Below are positions 16,044 to 23,835 of a stretch of DNA of 43,180 nt, one piece after another. Where the stretch lies: the NCBI GenBank assembly GCA_026706075.1, contig JAPOZM010000015.1:1-43180 (forward strand). Direction: 5' to 3'. Position numbers and translations under genes: made by a program. This DNA comes from Gemmatimonadaceae bacterium. Lineage in GTDB: Bacteria > Latescibacterota > UBA2968 > UBA8231. Numbering within the stretch: position 1 is the first letter of the stretch; each line of letters begins with the position of its first letter. The notes under the pieces were generated by a model. That model was not told the origin of the DNA and ran no database searches. It saw only the letters and a list, made by a program, of their open reading frames with translations.

Positions 16044-16949
16044 TCAGCCGCCTTCGTTCACTCGCGATCCATCCGTTCCATTCCGCCGGTCCTCCTCGCT
16101 CAAGGCGCCGGCATACTCCTCCCGCTTCACCGTGTCCGCGAACAGCAGCCCCGCGCTGTCCTCCAGGGCCCCCGCCGCCGGCCCCTGCTCACCCATGCGG
16201 AACATGGCCCGCGTGGCCCGGTCGACGTCGATGTCGGCCACCAGGACCTCCTCCCGCTTCAGCTCCGTCTGGGCGTGGATGCGGCCGTCGGGCGCCACGA
16301 TCAGGCTGCGGCTGTTCTGGTGGGGCAGGCAGGCGTTGCACGAGGCGAACCAGACCGTGTTCTCGGCGGCGCGGGTGACGATCATGGCGTGGTGCAGGGG
16401 GATCTTCCAGTCGTTGGGGCGGGTGGTGTTGTTCTGCGGGTGGAAGACGACCTGGGCGCCGCGGCGCACGCACTCGGCCGTGGTCCCGGCGAAGCGCAGC
16501 CCCTCGAAGCAGATCACCACGCCCACCGTGACCCCGCATAGCCGGAAGGTGTGGGCGCCGGTCCCCGCCTCGTAGGCGACCGCGTCCAGGGGCGTGAGCA
16601 TGGTCTTGTGGTGGGCCCCCTGGATGCAGCCGTCCTCGCCGATGACCAGCGCCGAGTTGTAGGGCTTGCCGCCCTCCGACCTCACCTCGGTGCCGAGGAT
16701 GCAGGCCATGCCGAAGCGGGCGCAACGCCCCGCCACGTCCTCGTGCACGTCCTCGAGCCAGGCCACGGGCACCGTCCCGGTCGGCTCGGAGATGTCCACC
16801 CGGTAGCCGAAGGTCTGGGCCTCGGGGAAGCAGAGGATGCGAACATCCTGCTCCCCGGCGCGGTCCATGGCCTCCAGGATGGCGCGGTGGTTGTCCTGCC
16901 GGTCCGCCGTCTGGCGCGTCTGGGCGAGGGCGATGCGCAATTCCGTCAT
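16044..16949 (-). CDS. Carbon-nitrogen hydrolase (nitrilase superfamily)
   Basis: A 301-residue protein with the nitrilase-superfamily triad. Glu43 lies in ILCFPEAQTFGY, Lys115 in AHHKTMLTP and Cys147 in VVICFEGLRF. Length and motifs fit amidases and N-carbamoyl or ureidopropionate-type hydrolases that open C-N bonds in the cytoplasm. The second half has FHPQNNT and VTRAAENTVWFASCN, as in many family members. ATG at 16949 overlaps the kinase TGA as ATGA, and GGAAGGAA lies upstream. It ends the operon of 2-oxoacid dehydrogenase and PfkB kinase genes, which suggests that an amide or carbamoyl compound enters or leaves that pathway; this is inference. Confidence 0.87.
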   Translation of the reverse strand: MTELRIALAQTRQTADRQDNHRAILEAMDRAGEQDVRILCFPEAQTFGYRVDISEPTGTVPVAWLEDVHEDVAGRCARFGMACILGTEVRSEGGKPYNSALVIGEDGCIQGAHHKTMLTPLDAVAYEAGTGAHTFRLCGVTVGVVICFEGLRFAGTTAECVRRGAQVVFHPQNNTTRPNDWKIPLHHAMIVTRAAENTVWFASCNACLPHQNSRSLIVAPDGRIHAQTELKREEVLVADIDVDRATRAMFRMGEQGPAAGALEDSAGLLFADTVKREEYAGALSEEDRRNGTDGSRVNEGG

Positions 16950-17917
16950 GGCGTTCCTTCCGGGTTGGTGCCCATGAGCTCCGCCATGCGGGCCGGCGTC
17001 GGCAGGGCCGGCCCGAAGTGGCCCATGGCGGTCACGGCGATGGCCCCGGCGGCGTTGGCGAAGGCGCCGATGCGCTCCGGTCCCCAGCCCTCGAGAAACC
17101 CCACGGTGGTCGCCGCGGCGTGGCAATCGCCGGCGCCGGTGGGCTCGACGACAGGCACGGGGTAACCGGGGCAGCGCACGGGCTCTTCGCCCTCGGCCAG
17201 GACCACGCAGCCTTCGGCGGCCAGGGTCACCACCGCCAGCCGCGGCCCCCGGGCGAGCAGCTCCCGGCCAGCCTCCACCGGGTCCTCGCAACCGGTGATC
17301 GCCGCGGCCTCCTCGAGGGTGGGGGTGACCACGTCGGCGGCGGCCACGGCTTCCTCGAAGGCCGCGGCGGTCCCGGCGGCGCCAGGGAGGGCGCGCACGT
17401 TCGGGTCGAAGGAGACGGGGACCCCGGCGTCCCGGGCCGCGGCGATCGCCGCCAGGGACGCCTCGAGGGCGCCGTCACTGATCTGCAGGGTGGTGCCGGG
17501 CACGTGCAGGGCGGCGGCCCCGGCGATGGCCGCGGGATCGATGTCCTCCGGCCCGAGGGTGGTGGCCGCCGAGTGTCGGCGCTGGAAGGCCAAGGTGGTG
17601 CGCCCCTCGATGCACTCGTGAAAGCAGATGCCGGCCTGTCGCCCGGGGACGCGGATGATCCGCGACACGTCGACCCCTTCTTCCGCCAGCGCGTCGACCA
17701 GGAAGTCGCTGAAGGCGTCGTCCCCGAGGCGGGTGATCAGGGCCGCCGGCCGGCCGCAGCGCACCACCGCCGCGGCATAGGTCGCCGGCCCGCCGCCGGC
17801 GTACTTCCGCCAGTTCAGGGCGCCGCGCATGCTCTGCCCCGCCGGCTCCGGCATGAACTCCACCAGGGCCTCGCCCAGGGAGAGGACCGGGGCGCCGGGA
17901 GGGGCCGCGGGGCTCAC
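16946..17917 (-). CDS. PfkB family carbohydrate kinase
   Basis: A 323-residue ribokinase-like kinase. The substrate-side motif is KYAGGGPATYAAAVVRCG (about 38-54). The C-terminal signature is EPTGAGDCHAAATTVGFLEGW, with catalytic Asp264 in GAGD. The usual 'DTTGAGDSF' is changed to EPTGAGDCH, a variation found in divergent subgroups. It resembles 2-keto-3-deoxygluconate or fructose kinases, but I cannot fix the substrate. GTG at 17917 overlaps the E2 TGA as GTGA; there is no good ribosome site, so translation probably depends on coupling. In an operon with an enolase-superfamily dehydratase and an E1/E2 complex, a 2-keto-3-deoxy sugar acid is the likeliest substrate (inference). Confidence 0.85.
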   Translation of the reverse strand: MSPAAPPGAPVLSLGEALVEFMPEPAGQSMRGALNWRKYAGGGPATYAAAVVRCGRPAALITRLGDDAFSDFLVDALAEEGVDVSRIIRVPGRQAGICFHECIEGRTTLAFQRRHSAATTLGPEDIDPAAIAGAAALHVPGTTLQISDGALEASLAAIAAARDAGVPVSFDPNVRALPGAAGTAAAFEEAVAAADVVTPTLEEAAAITGCEDPVEAGRELLARGPRLAVVTLAAEGCVVLAEGEEPVRCPGYPVPVVEPTGAGDCHAAATTVGFLEGWGPERIGAFANAAGAIAVTAMGHFGPALPTPARMAELMGTNPEGTP

Positions 17918-19374
17918 GGGTCGGCGGGGCCTCCGCCTCCGGGCAGGTCCCGGGGCTGCTCCAGGCCCTGCCGGACATCCTCCAGGAAGCCGGCGGCGTA
18001 GGCGCCGTCCACGGCCCGGTGGTCGCAGGCCAGGACCAGGGTGATCACCTCGCGCACGGCCGCGGCCCCCTCCCGGGCCACGACCCGCTCCTCGCTGCGG
18101 CCGGCGGCGAGGATCCCGCACTCGGGCGGGTTGATCAGGGGCAGGAACCGCGTGATCCCGTAGCCGCCGAGGTTGGTCACCGTGAAGGTCGGCGCCGGGT
18201 CCGGCGGCACCAGGCCGCGGCGGGCGGACTCCACGAGGGCCGTCCGGGCCTCGGCGAGCTCCGCCAGGCTCCTGCGGTCGGCGTCGGCCAGGGCCGGCAC
18301 CAGGACCCCCTCCTCGACGGCGACAGCCAGTCCCACGTGACACCCCGCCTTGAGGACGAGGCCGCTGTCGCCGACGTGGGCGTTCAGCCGCTCGTGGCGG
18401 CGCAGGGCCCGGGCCGCGGCGGCCACCAGCAGGTCGGTGAGAGAGACCGCCGGATCCCCGCCCAGCTCCCCGCGCAGGACCTGGGCCTCGGTGACGTCAA
18501 CGTCGGCGAAGAGGTGGAAGTGGGGGACGTGGCGGGCGCTGGCGCTCATGCGCTCGGCCACGGCCCGCCGCAGCCGCGAGTGCGGCGCCGGGCGGTCGCC
18601 CTGCTCGACGACGGCGGGGACCGGCGCTGGCTGGTGGGGGGCTCCGCCGCTGTCGTTCAGGGCCGCCGTGAGCACGTCGCGGCGCACGACCCGGCCCCCG
18701 GGGCCGGTACCGCGCACCGAGGACAGGTCGACCAGCAGTTGGCGCGCCAGCCGGCGGGCCGAGGGGGAGGCGGGTGCGCCCGCGGGAGCAGGGATCGCAG
18801 CCCCGGCCCGGGGCACCGGGTCCAGGCCCGTCGCCGCACGGCTCGCCGGGCTCGGAACGGGCCCTGCCGACTGCGGTGGCCGGGGGCCGGCGAGCGGCCC
18901 GGGTGCCGCCTCGGCCGTGGGGCTCGGCGCGGAGGGCGAGGGAGGCGCTGCCGTCGCCGATGTGGCGCGAGTGCTTGGGGCCGGCTCCGTGAGGGACTCC
19001 CGAGACGGCGGGGCCGGCATGGACCCCGGCGTCGGCTCGGGCCCCGCCGATGGCGATGGGCGCGTGTCCGCCGGCGCGGCGGCGGTCTCCCGCTCCGGAG
19101 GCGGGACCGGGGCCGAACCCGCCTCGTCCGGGTCTTCGCCCGGCTCGCCGATCCAGGCGATCGGCTCCAGGACCCGGGCCTCCTCGCCGGCGGCGACGTC
19201 CTGGCGCAGCAGCACCCCGTCCTCCTCGGCCACGACCTCGAAGGCGGCCTTCTCCGACTCGACCGTGGCGATCACGTCCCCCCGCGACACGGACTCGCCC
19301 TCGGCCTTGCACCACTCCAGCACCACGCCGGTGGTCAGGTTCTCGCCCACCTGGGGCATGAGCACGGGCCTCAT
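17914..19374 (-). CDS. 2-oxoacid dehydrogenase complex E2 component (dihydrolipoamide acyltransferase)
   Basis: A 486-residue E2. Residues 1-80 are a lipoyl domain with the modified Lys42 in VESEKAAFEV. Residues about 85-200 are a Pro/Ala/Ser-rich swinging linker. A peripheral subunit-binding domain follows at about 200-240 (SPSARRLARQLLVDLSSVRGTG). The acyltransferase domain ends with LACDHRAVDGAYAAGFLED, whose His452 and Asp456 form the HxxxDG active site. E2 transfers the acyl group from E1 to CoA and forms the core of the complex. ATG at 19374 overlaps the E1-beta stop. The subunit-binding domain implies an E3 partner, but no dihydrolipoamide dehydrogenase gene lies in the window. Confidence 0.93.
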   Translation of the reverse strand: MRPVLMPQVGENLTTGVVLEWCKAEGESVSRGDVIATVESEKAAFEVVAEEDGVLLRQDVAAGEEARVLEPIAWIGEPGEDPDEAGSAPVPPPERETAAAPADTRPSPSAGPEPTPGSMPAPPSRESLTEPAPSTRATSATAAPPSPSAPSPTAEAAPGPLAGPRPPQSAGPVPSPASRAATGLDPVPRAGAAIPAPAGAPASPSARRLARQLLVDLSSVRGTGPGGRVVRRDVLTAALNDSGGAPHQPAPVPAVVEQGDRPAPHSRLRRAVAERMSASARHVPHFHLFADVDVTEAQVLRGELGGDPAVSLTDLLVAAAARALRRHERLNAHVGDSGLVLKAGCHVGLAVAVEEGVLVPALADADRRSLAELAEARTALVESARRGLVPPDPAPTFTVTNLGGYGITRFLPLINPPECGILAAGRSEERVVAREGAAAVREVITLVLACDHRAVDGAYAAGFLEDVRQGLEQPRDLPGGGGPADP

Positions 19375-20387
19375 GCGTACACGGCGCGGCGCACGGCGGC
19401 GAGGATGTCGTCCACCTGGGGGATGCAGGCCTGCTCGAGGTTGCGGCTGAAGGGGATCGGCGTGTTGCGCCCGGCCACGATCTCCACCGGGGCGTCGAGG
19501 TAGTCGAAGGCCTCGGCCTGGATGATGGAGGCGATGTCCGAGGCGACGCCGCCGCGGCGCACGGCCTCCTGGACGATGACCACGTGCTCGGTGCGGCGCA
19601 CCGACTCCAGGATCGCCTCCCGGTCGAGGGGGACCAGGTTGCGCGGGTCGATGACCTCGACCTCGATGCCCTCGGCCGCCAGCAGCTCCGCCGCCTCCAG
19701 GGACCGGGGCACCATGTTCGACCAGGCGATGAGGGTGCAGTCGCGGCCCGGCCGCTTGATGTCGGCCACGCCGAGGTCGATGGCGTACTCCTCCTCCGGC
19801 ACCGGCCCCTCGGTCATGTAGAGGAGCTTGTGCTCGATGAAGATCACCGGGTCGTCGTCGCGGATGGCGCTGGCGAGCAGGCCCTTGGCGTCGTACGGCG
19901 TCGACGGAATGGCCACCTTGAGGCCGGGGATATGGTAGAACAGGGCCTCGAGACTCTGGGAGTGCTGGGCGGCGACCGAGTCCCCGACCCCGCCCTGGGT
20001 GCGCAGGACCAGGGGGACCGAGCCCTTGCCGCCGGACATGAGCCGGAACTTGGCCGCCTGGTTCACGACCTGGTCCATCGTCAGCAGGGTGAAGTCGATG
20101 AAGAGGACCTCCACCACGGGGCGCATGCCCGTGATCGCGGCGCCGACCCCGGCCCCGACGATGCTCGGCTCGGCGATGGGGGTGTCGATGACGCGCTTCG
20201 GTCCAAACTCGTCGAGCAGACCCCTGGTGATCTGGTAGGAGCCGCCGCGCTCGCCGATGCCCACGCCGATGCAGAACACCGAGGGGTCGCGGGCCATCTC
20301 CTGGCGCAGGGCCTCGTTCACCGCGTCCCGGTAGAGCAGGGTCCGTCCCTGCTCCCCGGGGGGTGGAGGGGCGGCTTCGGCGGTCAC
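19371..20387 (-). CDS. 2-oxoacid dehydrogenase E1 component, beta subunit
   Basis: A 338-residue transketolase-like beta subunit. It has LYRDAVNEALRQEMARDP, DTPIAEPSIVGAGVGAAITG, EVLFIDFTLLTMDQVVNQAAKFR and a C-terminal transketolase domain with VEVIDPRNLVPLDREAILES. These match the AcoB/PdhB group. Together with the alpha subunit it forms the thiamine-diphosphate E1 that decarboxylates a 2-oxo acid and reductively acylates the E2 lipoyl group. GTG at 20387 overlaps the E1-alpha TGA as GTGA. The Pro-rich leader (TAEAAPPPPGEQG) is probably disordered. The substrate could be pyruvate, acetoin, a branched-chain oxo acid or a deoxy sugar oxo acid; the sequence does not decide. Confidence 0.93.
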   Translation of the reverse strand: MTAEAAPPPPGEQGRTLLYRDAVNEALRQEMARDPSVFCIGVGIGERGGSYQITRGLLDEFGPKRVIDTPIAEPSIVGAGVGAAITGMRPVVEVLFIDFTLLTMDQVVNQAAKFRLMSGGKGSVPLVLRTQGGVGDSVAAQHSQSLEALFYHIPGLKVAIPSTPYDAKGLLASAIRDDDPVIFIEHKLLYMTEGPVPEEEYAIDLGVADIKRPGRDCTLIAWSNMVPRSLEAAELLAAEGIEVEVIDPRNLVPLDREAILESVRRTEHVVIVQEAVRRGGVASDIASIIQAEAFDYLDAPVEIVAGRNTPIPFSRNLEQACIPQVDDILAAVRRAVYA

Positions 20388-21343
20388 CGCGGCAGCTGGT
20401 GGACGAAGGCGTCCACGTCCGGCTCGGGGCTGGTGCGGGCGAACTCGAGGGCCGCCTCGATCCCGGCTTCGACCTCGGCCTCGACGGCGTCGGCGTCGCT
20501 CTCCGGCGCCCCGGCCTCGGCCAGGCGCCGGCGGCACAGGATCAGCGGGTCCCGCGACTTGTAGTGCTCCAGCTGATCGTCGGGCATGTAGTCGCCGGGA
20601 TCGTTCACGTGGTGCCCGGCGTGGCGGTAGGTCATCGCCTCGAGCAGGACCGGCCCGCCGCCGGCGAGGCAGCGCTCCCGGGCCTCGGCGGCGCGCTCGT
20701 ACACGGCGGCCACGTCGTTGCCGTCGACGCGGGTCCCCTCGACGCCGTAGCCGAGGCCGCGCTTGTGCAGCTCGCTGAGGCGGGTCGCCTTGTCGACGGA
20801 GGTGGCCACGGCGAACTGGTTGTTCTCGATGACCAGCAGCAGCGGCAGGTCCCAGAGGGCGGCCATGTTCAGGGCCTCGCCGAAGGTGCCGTGGCAGGTG
20901 GCGCCGTCGGAGGAGAACACGACGCACAGGCGGCTCTCGCCGCGGATCGTCGCCCCGAGGGCGGCGCCCACGCCGATGGGGATGCCGGCGCCGACGATGC
21001 CGTTGGCCCCCAGGTTGCCCGCCTCCACGTCGGCGATGTGCATCGACCCGCCGAGGCCGCCGCAGTAGCCCGTGGCCTTGCCGGTGATCTCGGCGAACAT
21101 GCGGTCGAGGCGGCCGCCGCGGGCCAGGCAGTGGCCGTGGCCCCGGTGGGTGGAGACGATGTAGTCGTCGGGGCCGAGGGCGGCGCAGACGCCGGCGGCG
21201 ATCGCCTCCTCGCCGAGGTAGGGGTGCAGGTAGCCGCGGATCCCGCCCTGGCGGTAGAGCTGGATGCAGGACTCCTCGAACCGGCGGATCGTGTAGAGGG
21301 TGCGGTAGAGGTCGAGCAGGAGGGCGCGGTCGAGGGAAGCCAT
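20384..21343 (-). CDS. 2-oxoacid dehydrogenase E1 component, alpha subunit
   Basis: A 319-residue thiamine-diphosphate subunit. The cofactor motif is SDGATCHGTFGEALNMAALW ending at IENN (145-175), with SDG in place of the common GDG. HRGHGHCLARGG and GYCGGLGGSMHIAD are the usual conserved loops of the AcoA/PdhA group. ATG at 21343 is chosen because MASLDRALLLDLYRTLYTIRRFEE is where family members start; the longer open frame upstream is Pro-rich and not homologous-looking. There is no ribosome site, and TATCTT lies just 7 bases before the ATG, so the transcript may be leaderless. It heads the tightly overlapped run E1-alpha, E1-beta, E2, kinase, hydrolase. Confidence 0.93.
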   Translation of the reverse strand: MASLDRALLLDLYRTLYTIRRFEESCIQLYRQGGIRGYLHPYLGEEAIAAGVCAALGPDDYIVSTHRGHGHCLARGGRLDRMFAEITGKATGYCGGLGGSMHIADVEAGNLGANGIVGAGIPIGVGAALGATIRGESRLCVVFSSDGATCHGTFGEALNMAALWDLPLLLVIENNQFAVATSVDKATRLSELHKRGLGYGVEGTRVDGNDVAAVYERAAEARERCLAGGGPVLLEAMTYRHAGHHVNDPGDYMPDDQLEHYKSRDPLILCRRRLAEAGAPESDADAVEAEVEAGIEAALEFARTSPEPDVDAFVHQLPR

Positions 21344-21349
21344 GGGCGG

Positions 21350-21386
21350 CAAGATAGCGGAGCGGGGGACGCCCCCCCAAGTCGGG
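21350..21386 (-). promoter_or_regulatory. Candidate promoter for the E1-alpha operon
   Basis: On the minus strand TTGGGG, an 18-base spacer and TATCTT lie upstream of the E1-alpha ATG at 21343. Transcription would begin at or next to the ATG, giving a leaderless message, which agrees with the missing ribosome site. Both hexamers are only partial matches to consensus. Confidence 0.25.
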
Positions 21387-21448
21387 GTCTCCGGGGTGAG
21401 CCGCGGTCCCGGGACTGGAGGCCCCCGCCCCGGAGGCGCGGCCTGGCA

Positions 21449-21490
21449 GCTGGGTCCGCGAGGATCGCGCCGTAGATCGCTGGACCCAGC
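21449..21490. terminator. Long-stem hairpin in the spacer between the enolase-family gene and E1-alpha
   Basis: GCTGGGTCC (21449-21457) pairs perfectly with GGACCCAGC (21482-21490). The 24-base loop can form its own GCGA/TCGC hairpin. It lies about 90 bases after the enolase-superfamily stop and 106 bases before the E1-alpha ATG. The 234-bp spacer also has a GGGGG..CCCCC inverted repeat and CCCCAAGTCGGGG near 21372-21389. It may end the upstream transcript or form a structured leader. No T-tract is present. Confidence 0.4.
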
Positions 21491-21577
21491 GGCGCACCCC
21501 CGCGAGGCCTGGAGACCCTGCGCTTCAGCCAGCCCCATGGCCGCGTCGGGGCTGCGAGGAGCGCGAGGGTTGCGGGG

Positions 21578-22756
21578 TCAGCGGCCGGCGTGGCGGAGCA
21601 GGGCCGCCTCGTCCATCTCGACGCCGAGACCGGGGGCGTCGGGGAGCCGGAACCCGCCGTCGGCGTACTCCCAGGCGGTGGCGCCCAAGAGGGAGGCGCG
21701 CTCGGCCAGGCCGGCCTGGAACTCCTGGAGACAGGCGTCGGTGCAGGCGGCGGCGAAGTGCAGGGTGGCGGCCTGAAAGGGGCCGAGGCCGCTGCCCATG
21801 TGCGGTGTCGTCGGCACCCCGGCGGCGGCCGCCTGGTCCCGCTGGCGCAGGCCGTCGCTGAGGCCGGTGCGGCCCACGTCGGGCTGGAAGACCTCCAGGG
21901 CCGGCGGGTCGAACCAGGCCCGGGTCTGCCAGTGGGTGCGGAAGTGCTCGCCCAGGGCGATCGGCGCCCCCGGGTGCCGGAGCAGGTCGCGGTGGCCGTC
22001 GAGGTCCTCCGGCTCCAGGGGGCACTCCAGCCAGCGGCAGCCGAGGTCGCCGTAGCGTCTGCGGGCTTCCGCCGCGCGGTCGGGGGCCACCATCCACAGG
22101 GTGTCCACCATCCACTGCTCGACCTCCGCCCCGGCCTGCAGGAACTCCACCTCCGCCGTCCCGGCGTCCAGGTCCCCGTCGAAGAACAGCTTGACCCCGC
22201 GCAGTCCGGTGTCGAGCCAGGCGCGCAGGGTCTCCAGGCGGTCTCCGGGGGTGGCCTGGCGCAGGCCGGAGAGGTAGACGGGGATCTCGCGGCGCGGCGT
22301 CTCGCACAAGAGGGCGGCCACGGGAACCTCCTCCCGGCGGCCGAGGGCGTCGTACAGGGCGATGTCCACGGCGGCCATGGCGTCGAGCCAGTACCCGGCG
22401 GCATAGCCGCGCCCCCGCTGGGCGTCGTAGAGGAAGTCCCAGAGTTCCGCCGGGTGGCCGAACTCCCGGCCGCCGACCATGGGCAGGACCAGGCTCTCCA
22501 CCACCAGGGCCGCCACCTCGGGGCCGATGGGGCAGTTCGCCTCGCCCCAGCCGCGGGAGCCGTCGGCGAGGTCGACGCGCACGATCACGCTCTCCACCCG
22601 GCGCGGGTAGACGGTGCGCCAGCCGTGGCGGAACTCGAAGCGGGCGCCGGCGGCGGACCCGGAGCTGCTCCTGTAGTCCTCCCAGTACGACGGCTCTTCG
22701 GGAAAGGCCACGTGGAAGGCGGTCAGGCCGGCTATGGAGAAGTCGTTGGCGGCCAC
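21578..22756 (-). CDS. Mandelate racemase/muconate lactonizing enzyme family protein (enolase superfamily)
   Basis: A 392-residue enolase-superfamily enzyme. The N-terminal capping domain includes VESVIVRVDLADGSRGWGEANCP. In the barrel, metal ligands are spaced exactly 26 apart: Asp218 (WMVDTLWMV), Glu244 (RWLECPLEP) and Glu270 (IALGEHFRT). Lys189 (GVKLFF) and His319 (TTPHMGSG) are candidate acid/base residues. The second Lys of the usual KxK is replaced by Phe191, which points to an acid-sugar dehydratase-like or racemase-like subgroup rather than a lactonizing enzyme. GTG at 22756 is the first start after an in-frame TAG at 22774; no strong ribosome site is visible. It lies between the PhyH-like gene and the E1/E2 operon on the same strand. 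Confidence 0.87.
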   Translation of the reverse strand: MAANDFSIAGLTAFHVAFPEEPSYWEDYRSSSGSAAGARFEFRHGWRTVYPRRVESVIVRVDLADGSRGWGEANCPIGPEVAALVVESLVLPMVGGREFGHPAELWDFLYDAQRGRGYAAGYWLDAMAAVDIALYDALGRREEVPVAALLCETPRREIPVYLSGLRQATPGDRLETLRAWLDTGLRGVKLFFDGDLDAGTAEVEFLQAGAEVEQWMVDTLWMVAPDRAAEARRRYGDLGCRWLECPLEPEDLDGHRDLLRHPGAPIALGEHFRTHWQTRAWFDPPALEVFQPDVGRTGLSDGLRQRDQAAAAGVPTTPHMGSGLGPFQAATLHFAAACTDACLQEFQAGLAERASLLGATAWEYADGGFRLPDAPGLGVEMDEAALLRHAGR

Positions 22757-22771
22757 GAGGCGAAGCCGCCC

Positions 22772-22909
22772 CTAGGCGGGCTCGTCGGCGACGAGGATCC
22801 GGAGGGAGTCGTCCCGCACCAGCCATCCCCGGCCGTTGGGGGTGCGGATCGAGACGTCGGCGAGGGTCCCGGCGTCACCGGGACCGGCTTCGACGATGGG
22901 GCAGCTCAA
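22772..22909 (-). CDS. Possible 45-codon gene or in-frame upstream extension before the enolase-family gene
   Basis: A reading frame starts at TTG 22909, overlapping the PhyH TGA as TTGA. It encodes LSCPIVEAGPGDAGTLADVS and ends LRILVADEPA at TAG 22774-22772. It lies in the same frame as the following enolase-superfamily gene, separated only by the stop and five codons. It resembles no family I know. It may be a small coupled gene, a remnant, or a chance open frame; the otherwise tight operon spacing is the main support. Confidence 0.3.
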   Translation of the reverse strand: MSCPIVEAGPGDAGTLADVSIRTPNGRGWLVRDDSLRILVADEPA

Positions 22910-23835
22910 ATCGGATCCGTCGTCCGGGCCGCCCCGGCCTGCGCTTCTGCCCAGGCCTTGAGGGGGACGTCCTCCGAGTTGCGGGTGATCCAGTACTGGG
23001 AGGCGGGGTGGAACTCCGGCGTCTCCCCCAGCGGGTGGGAGCCGGGGCTCAGGGCCCCCAGCAGCTGCCGGCGGATCGGGGAGCAGCGCGCGATCAGGGC
23101 GGGGTCCTGCTCCACGTAGTCGGTCGGGCGCAGCCAGCGGTAGTGGTAGCCCACGTGCATGATCTTGCGGGTCCGGGCCGACAGGTTGGGGCCGACGCAG
23201 TGCCAGGTGGCGGTGCGCCACAGCACGGCGGTGCCGGGCGGGACCCTCAGCTCCACGGCGGCGTCCCTATCGACCCCTCCGCCTTCCCGCAGCTCCCGCA
23301 CCGGACGCAGGTGGCTGCCGGGGATCATCCAGAGGTTGCCGCAGTTCGACTCGCTCAGGTCGGAGAGGGCGTAGAAGATCTTGATCTCCATGAAGGGCAG
23401 CCGCCCGTCGAGGGAGGGGGCCTCGAAGAGGTAGTTGCCCGCCAGGTCGGGGTGCCAGTTGACGTTGCGGTAGGCCTCCTGGTCCTCCCCGTCCCCGAGG
23501 CCGACGGCGCCGGCGCGCAGCCCCTCGGGATAGGGGGGGCGGTAGTCGAGGTGGGAGGTGCGGATCTGGATGTTCCAGCCGATGGCGTCGACCACGAGGG
23601 GCAGCGCCCTGGGGTGATCGACGAGGTCGAGGAAGGCCTCGTGGTGGGCGAGGGCGTTGCGCACGGCGAAGGGCTCTTCGGGGCCGAGTCCGGAGGCCTC
23701 CCTGACCCTGTCGGCGACCTCGTCGACGCCGGCGAGGAGGCGCCCGACCTCGGCCTCGGAGAGGAACCCGTCGAGGACGACGAACCCCTTCTCCTCGAAG
23801 TCCCGCTCCTGGGTTGGGGTCATCGCGATGGCCAT
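22906..23835 (-). CDS. Phytanoyl-CoA dioxygenase (PhyH) family protein
   Basis: A 309-residue Fe(II)/2-oxoglutarate oxygenase. It starts with TPTQERDFEEKGFVVLDGFL, the usual PhyH opening. The facial triad is His128 and Asp130 (NVNWHPDLAG) with His212 (TWHCVGPN). Arg221 or Arg223 (NLSARTRKIM) should bind the 2-oxoglutarate carboxylate. 'GNLWMIPGSHLRP' is the standard loop between them. Such enzymes hydroxylate small acids, alkaloids, ectoine or acyl-CoA; the substrate here is unknown. ATG at 23835 follows GGAG by 7 bases. It appears to be the first gene of the minus-strand run that leads into the dehydratase and the 2-oxoacid dehydrogenase. Confidence 0.9.
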   Translation of the reverse strand: MAIAMTPTQERDFEEKGFVVLDGFLSEAEVGRLLAGVDEVADRVREASGLGPEEPFAVRNALAHHEAFLDLVDHPRALPLVVDAIGWNIQIRTSHLDYRPPYPEGLRAGAVGLGDGEDQEAYRNVNWHPDLAGNYLFEAPSLDGRLPFMEIKIFYALSDLSESNCGNLWMIPGSHLRPVRELREGGGVDRDAAVELRVPPGTAVLWRTATWHCVGPNLSARTRKIMHVGYHYRWLRPTDYVEQDPALIARCSPIRRQLLGALSPGSHPLGETPEFHPASQYWITRNSEDVPLKAWAEAQAGAARTTDPI

